A stretch of DNA of 60,000 nt from Acanthaster planci (Eukaryota > Echinodermata > Asteroidea > Valvatida > Acanthasteridae): NCBI RefSeq assembly GCF_001949145.1, contig NW_019091362.1, positions 2,788,482 through 2,848,481 of the forward strand, written 5' to 3'. The position numbers and the translations under genes were made by a program. The notes beneath the pieces were generated by a model. It did not search any database and was not told the DNA's origin. It worked only from the letters and a program-made list of their open reading frames with translations. Shown one piece after another: positions 54,201-60,000 of this stretch (its first letter is position 1; each line of letters starts with the position of its first letter).

Positions 54201-57200
54201 CAAACATTGGCTCCAATGGGATAGAGATATTGGGGCTCAGGCCAGACAATTGGAAATCCTTTTATGTCTGCCTCTATTCTGGCCAGGCCCTTGTATGCTG
54301 TTATGTAACGCAACTTTTTTGGGTGGAAGAGTGAACAATCCCAACCTCACTAATAGCAGCTGAATATAACTGGCTGATAAGCCTGTCAGCTTTAGGGATC
54401 TGTAGGATGGCACTCCTTCTTCTAATAGAAACTTCTTGAAGGACCTACATCTGGCAGTTTCCAAGGTATGATATCTTCTGAAACAAGCAGATCCAAGATC
54501 TGAAAACAGAAACATGTGTTCCCCAGCCAGTCCAGCAAAATTAAAACAGAATTCATCTTCTTTAGGTCTGAGAGTTTGCCTGGTAGGTCGCCTAAAATTT
54601 TGCTCGGTCATAAACACAGTTGGTACTCAAATGCGACATCAATGTAACAGACTGTGTATTACTCCGCTTTAATTAATTAATTATGGGTCACTTTTTTGCT
54701 GGGAAGCTGTCCTAAATGTCCGAAATCCTTCACTTTCTTCCAACTGTAAGCTTCAGTGGGCGTCAAGCCGCAAGGAATGTATTTAAGGCTGAGCTCTGCC
54801 TTCCTCGATCCTGCAAAATCTTCCCAACCCTCCTGACAGATTTGGAAGCATCCGAAAGGTCAGGTTAAAAATACTGAAGTCTGTGTAGCTACATGTATGT
54901 ACTATGCCATCCAAAACCGCATGCGCATACAAGAACCCTATCACATGTATGCCAAACTGTGCAAAAATGAAAACACTTGGGCAAGATTTCCAGTAGTTTT
55001 GTCAACAGTTTCCACCTTTCACAGGGGAAAAAGTCTTTCCTTTCACTAATGGTAAAGTCTATGTTCATGTACTTGTGGTAGTCTGAAGGGATATCATGAC
55101 TGATGGTACAGATGACTTATAAAGAGGGACTGGGAGATAAGCGGGTCTGTGTGTGGTAAAACTCCAACATACATGTATGTGGCAATGGGGAGAAAGGGCT
55201 CCATTTTATGGCTTGAAAGGGCGCTTTCCTTTCAGCTAGAAGCGGTGCTCTCCGAATGCTTCCAATTATTGCAATCTGAATGCTACAAGTCCTGTAGTCA
55301 TGTCTGGGAAAAAGGAATGTGATAACCAGTGAGAGTTGTGATTATTCCCAAAGCTAATTACAGGCTCTTCAAATACTAAAATCAAAATACAAAGTAAAGT
55401 TCTGATTGTCAGGAAAACTCTTTGGCACATATTCTTTCACTTTTAGCTCCTGTTGAAGTTACTTTTCATGCTTTTTCCCCATCTTTTTTCCTTTGGCTGG
55501 TCTGTTCTGTCTAGTCATAATGTAATTCCCAAAGCTCTGAACCATGGATAAGTGGCCGCAGTTTCTCCCATTGTGCGGCAGGGTCTGGGGACAAGAATTT
55601 TCCCCATTTTCTCGAAAGGTCCAAATTGCTGCCGAGTGAATCACAGCTAATTGCTGAGTGCCGTCCTTGGTCTCCACAAAAAAGAAAGAAAGCAAAAAAG
55701 AGAGAAACTTTTTTTCTTGTTTAAGAGGTTTTTAAGTAGCCCATACAGGGCTTGGGGGCAGCTTAAGAACTCTCTTCAAGAAAAAACCACCAACCAGAGA
55801 GAAATGTGTGAAGGCCAGCCTGAAAATTATTGCATGATTATTTTCCCGGATGAAGCAAGAGTTTAACAGACACACATAATCACATATTTGGCAAATTGAG
55901 CACGATGTACTGAACTACAACTTGGAAGATGGGCAAATTCATGGTATGTCATCAAAATGAGCTGAAATGTGGCTGAGTGCTAAATTGTATTTTCACCAGC
56001 ATCCAAACACCGTGCAAAGCCATTAGTGACTCCAGCTTCAATTTCCACACAGCTGCCAGACTAAAAATGTTTTGCGGTTTGACATCATGCCCCTCTGGCA
56101 CTGACCAGAGCATTGTACACCAATAAAAATGCCAGAATCCATGGTTTCTGTGAGAACTTTTTGCTACAAGGTAACCTGTAAGTTGCTCAATAATTTGTGT
56201 CTTTATGCTCTGTGGATAAATAATCCCCTCTTTTGTATTTTGAACAAGTAGCTGGTATATTTATTGAAAGACGACAAGTATATTCCATGACTGTTTGGGG
56301 CTGTTTCAGTGGGTGTCTGCCTTTGCAGACAATCATCTTATTCAAACCCAAGAAATTTCCACTTTTTTGTTTTGAATCTCCTGAATGAATGGTTAATTTG
56401 ATTCATGAGCTTTTTTAAAATCCTAACTACATATATGCTTTGAAATTGCCCTTTGTACACGTGAATACACTATATATTGTATCTTAACTTGTAAAAAATT
56501 GTTAATGAAATTAATTCAAAGTACTGATGTTGAACAAAAACAGTAAGGCATTTCTCTCATGAAAAAAAAAGAATTTCCAATACTCCGTGGATTTTAATTG
56601 ATTGGTCACAAATCTGTACAAAAAGCAATTTCCAGACAAGAGGAGAAGAAATTAAGTAGTATGACGTTGTTGATTCTCATCAGACGTAATTTGAGAGGGC
56701 GGGAGGGATCTTTACAAACTTCAAAACCTGTCCCCAAAATTGAAAATATAGATCCAACCACTTGCCCAGCCACATCAATTATCAATGAGCTTAAAGTGAG
56801 CGTCACAAAGGCAGGTAAGGCCTAAAGACCAATTAGTCTAGCCCCGACCTGTATCGATCTTGTCTGACCAGCTATTGTCATCGATATGACGAGACGAGCT
56901 CCTTGTGTTCAGAAGACTTCTTCACATGTACGGCTTATGAAAAAAAAAAAAAGAAGAAGAAAAAAAGGGGGAGGGGGAATACTAAGGAATGTTTCTGTAG
57001 CCAGCACAGCATGCAGCATCAGCAGAAAAGAGGGGAAAAATTGCGTCACAGGAGTTGCATTTTGAAGGAAAAGGGGCTCACGTTAAGTCAACACGGATTT
57101 CAAATGAATTCAGCTCATGAGCGAGGCTCAAATTTCCTGGGTCCTTCCAGGCTTGTGTTTCAGTTCTGAATTGCCCTCTGCTAGCTCTGGCCACAAGCTG

Positions 57201-60000
57201 TTTCCAAGCTTCATTCATGTCTCAGTGAGCTTTTGAGAATGTAACGAAAATAAAACCCCTCTGGAAAATGGAATGAAGAGCAGAATTCATAACTGCATGT
57301 GGAATATGAGAAACATGAATCAACATGCACTGCATTTCCCAATCAAAACATCCAAAAACTTCCATGAAATTTGTATCAAATTTGAGAAAGATTAATTCTT
57401 AAAAAATCATTTAGATAAAAGCATTTTCAATTACGTATTTGGATTCATTCCATCTTCATTTATCTTCACAATCTTCTATCATCTAAACAGTTGGATAATT
57501 AGTACCAATAACAATTTATGTACCTTGATAAGAAATGTAAATTATTTTAAAACAAAATTTAATATGTCAGCAAGGACCTCAGAGTATTACTACCGATGGA
57601 AAAGCATATTTAAGAAACTGTCCAGAAGACATGTTCGGAACTGCATCACAACAGCTTTCCAAAACGAGGTATTTAAAGCACTGACCAATCAGGGACTATC
57701 CAAATTGACTTAACCTGTACTCACCAAACCACCTACTGCTTGATGAGGGCATGTTCCACATGATGGCAGCAGAGTTGTGTGTTCAATGCAGCGTTTGGTT
57801 GAACTAGTCAGCGGCTACGACGATTCATAATCTATTACTGAAACACTCGTAAAATGCCTCCCCAAGGCTGGCAGACATGCAGAAATCCTGGCCATTGTTT
57901 GTGATGACGAACAAGATGAATTGGTCATGGGGGTTGGGGAAGATGCACAGCGAATGTAGGGGAACAGTAGTCTCCACAAGCAATTTACGTCTTCGCTTAA
58001 TCTCGCCAGGCTGGCACATGCATGTGCGCTGTCATGTAATCCAACAATTTGTGATGGGGTTCTCATCGTCCTGATGAGATTGATTGATGTGAGAGATCAA
58101 TGTTGTTGTCTTCTTCTCCCGGATGTGCTACGTGGGCAGGATCGCTCAAGCTCTCCACCTTTAACCTCTGTTTCCTACTCTCAATTCTGAGGGTGCACCG
58201 TGTCAAACAGACCTCACTGCCTCCACTAAGGTTCCATAAGTAAACCGTCACATAACTTCCCTATCACGACTTTTAACCAGAGTAAGTTTCTCAGGAGGGA
58301 TGGGAAATCCTTGACAGAGTGCAAGTAAGCAAACTGCACCAGGAGAACAGCATTACATGTAGTGCTGCTGTGAATTGCATCGAGATGTTTTTCTTACATA
58401 GTCAGCCCACTCTCGAAGCAGATGTTAAGCCCAAACTTAGCTGAAGGACAGGAAGGTGTAGGTTCAAACAAGTGTAGCCCTTACGTGAGCAAACTCCTTG
58501 AGCGGACTATCCCAGTGCCTGTGTGTGTGTCTCTGAATTGGTGAATTCCATCTGATACTGTAAGTCAACAATGAAATGGCCAACAGCAAGGGCTGCACAT
58601 AGCCAGGTTACATACAGTCGGCTGACTTAAAAGACTAGCTTCCCAATAAACTAACCATCTTGCAGTGCAATCTTCAGTTCAATGAACTGCAGATCAGAGA
58701 CTCTGCTTGACAAGCTTACATTCTTTCCCAGTCCACCCAACAGAACAAAACAACACATAACTAAATTTGGTATGTAACGACACTTCTGTCCTGAGGCAGG
58801 CACCACCAAAACAGGGTCATCAAAGGGTTTGGGGACCATTCACGGGGACGCCAATTCCCAGGTTTCGCCCAAACAAAACTGAAGAAAGCCACCCTCGGAA
58901 AGAGAGGGGAAAAAGATGCTACTGTTCTCCACCTGGGAATAATTGATTCCCTCACCTCTTGACAGCTACGCAGAATAACCTCTATTGTCACGAGGTAATC
59001 TGGGAGAAAAAAGGGGGGCCGTTAGGTAACAATTGAATCCAAGCTCCGCCTCCCCCTCCTTTTTATCCCACTCTTATTGGGCTGAACTGTTTGTAAGCTA
59101 GTGGGTGGATTATAGCCCGGACCAGAATTTTACTTCTTCACTTCAGGGTTGGGCCTCCGATCGATAGCGCGCACCTATCAGGGAACAAAGAGTCCTTGTT
59201 TCACATGTTCTCCCAAAGCAGCATCTTGAGATTTTAAAAAGTTAAAGGAAAACTCTCTTGGGATCATCACGATGGTTCTGGGCCACCCATCACCCCTCTT
59301 GTGGAGTGGAATAACCTGGTCTTTTGAAAGCAGGAGATAATTGATAATTAATTATCTGGGAGTGAAAGAAGGCGGGAGTGAGGAGGCCCTTTTTAAATAA
59401 CTTCAGAAATGGCCAGTAAAGTTAGAAACAGCGTTTCTCAGCAGAAGGTGAAAGCAGCCATGTGGCCAGAAAAATGAGAAATTTAGTTTCTTGCAATGCC
59501 AAGCCATGTTATCAATCACTCAAATGAGTAACCCTGCAAAGAAAATCGAGGGCAAATTAATTTGACAGTAACTTGCAGGCAAACTGCATGTTACAGTTCT
59601 TTCTGATTGGATATTTGTAACCTCTTTTCCAGCTGTTTCAAATTGTATTCAGTTTCCCTCCCTAATATGTAGGTGTTTCCTTCAGTCAAGCACTCTGGTT
59701 TGAAGACTAACTATGGACCTGGTTCCTAAAAAAGGAAGAAATATATTTTTGACATACCTCAGTAGATGGAATTGACATCATGTTGAATATCTGCAGAGCT
59801 TTGATTTTTGAGGAAAATTATGGGGGTACAAACGATGACAGTAACCATACAGCCTCAAATGCATGCATAAAAGAAGACAAAAATAGACGGCAACTACGTC
59901 CACACTGGTTAACTAGACTACTGCTGACTGGTTGATGAAAAAAAATCTATTTAGAAGCCAATCTCTGATTGGTCCAGTGTTGTATTCAACACTGGAGTAG
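51205..60000. other. Upstream region of the nuclear receptor
   Basis: AT-rich, with no recognised protein-coding gene. It presumably contains receptor 5' exons and introns. Only one phase-compatible, ATG-containing candidate (52655-52694) was found. No TATA box or CpG-rich promoter was evident. Confidence 0.5.
52655..52694 (-). CDS. Candidate first coding exon of the nuclear receptor
   Basis: An ATG at 52694-52692 opens MVAQLGWFLSPCQ and ends with one nucleotide (T) before a good GTAAGA donor. That is the phase needed to join the A/B exon (T + AT = Tyr, then SGSNSV). This would give a 1.4-kb first intron. It was found by phase and donor alone, so alternatives further upstream remain possible. 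Confidence 0.3.

Noticed and set aside
54237-54617. 126-codon minus-strand open frame as a possible receptor N-terminal exon
   Set aside because: No donor in the required phase was evident, and the peptide lacks any feature linking it to the A/B region.
58947-58990. 44-nt minus-strand stretch with a very good pyrimidine-rich acceptor and a GTGAGG donor
   Set aside because: In the phase needed for the receptor it contains TAG, so it cannot be coding there. A non-coding 5' exon is possible but unsupported.
1-60000. CRISPR arrays, bacterial operons, riboswitches or prophage
   Set aside because: The window is clearly eukaryotic. The only regular repeats are minisatellites, tandem duplications and foldbacks.

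Overview
The window is animal nuclear DNA: AT-rich, intron-rich, with spliced genes on both strands and many short non-autonomous repeats. The best taxonomic clue is a nuclear receptor of the NR1H (LXR/FXR/EcR) group whose DNA-binding and ligand-binding domains resemble deuterostome LXR/FXR more than arthropod EcR. Together with the abundance of the palindrome TACATGTA, this suggests a marine invertebrate deuterostome, perhaps an echinoderm. The species cannot be fixed from the sequence alone.

Layout. (1) Positions 2660-34106, plus strand: seven exons with matching splice phases give the C-terminal ~494 residues of a coiled-coil, basic, low-complexity protein that I cannot name. Its 5' exons lie left of 2660, probably outside the window. 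A poly(A) signal follows at 34153. (2) Its ~23-kb fourth intron (4896-27970) contains an intronless class A GPCR on the same strand (12895-14301). Several of the receptor's usual micro-switch residues are replaced. (3) Positions 34160-41535 are intergenic, or long 3' UTR of the next gene. (4) Positions 41536-51204, minus strand: the nuclear receptor in seven well-supported exons, including a 30-nt microexon, plus a candidate 90-nt cassette exon and a candidate alternative terminal exon. A candidate first coding exon lies at 52655-52694. (5) Positions 52695-60000 hold no gene I can support. This is probably 5' intron or promoter-proximal sequence of the receptor.

The two large genes converge. 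Their introns and the intergenic gap carry foldback (MITE-like) elements, including a near-perfect ~480-bp palindrome. There are also two copies of one tRNA-derived SINE in opposite orientations, an element framed by GGTCTCG minisatellites, a two-copy foldback family, and a 111-bp tandem duplication whose units each hold a perfect RFX-type X-box.

Exon coordinates come from reading GT/AG sites and checking reading-frame phase by hand. Transcript evidence would be needed to confirm them.
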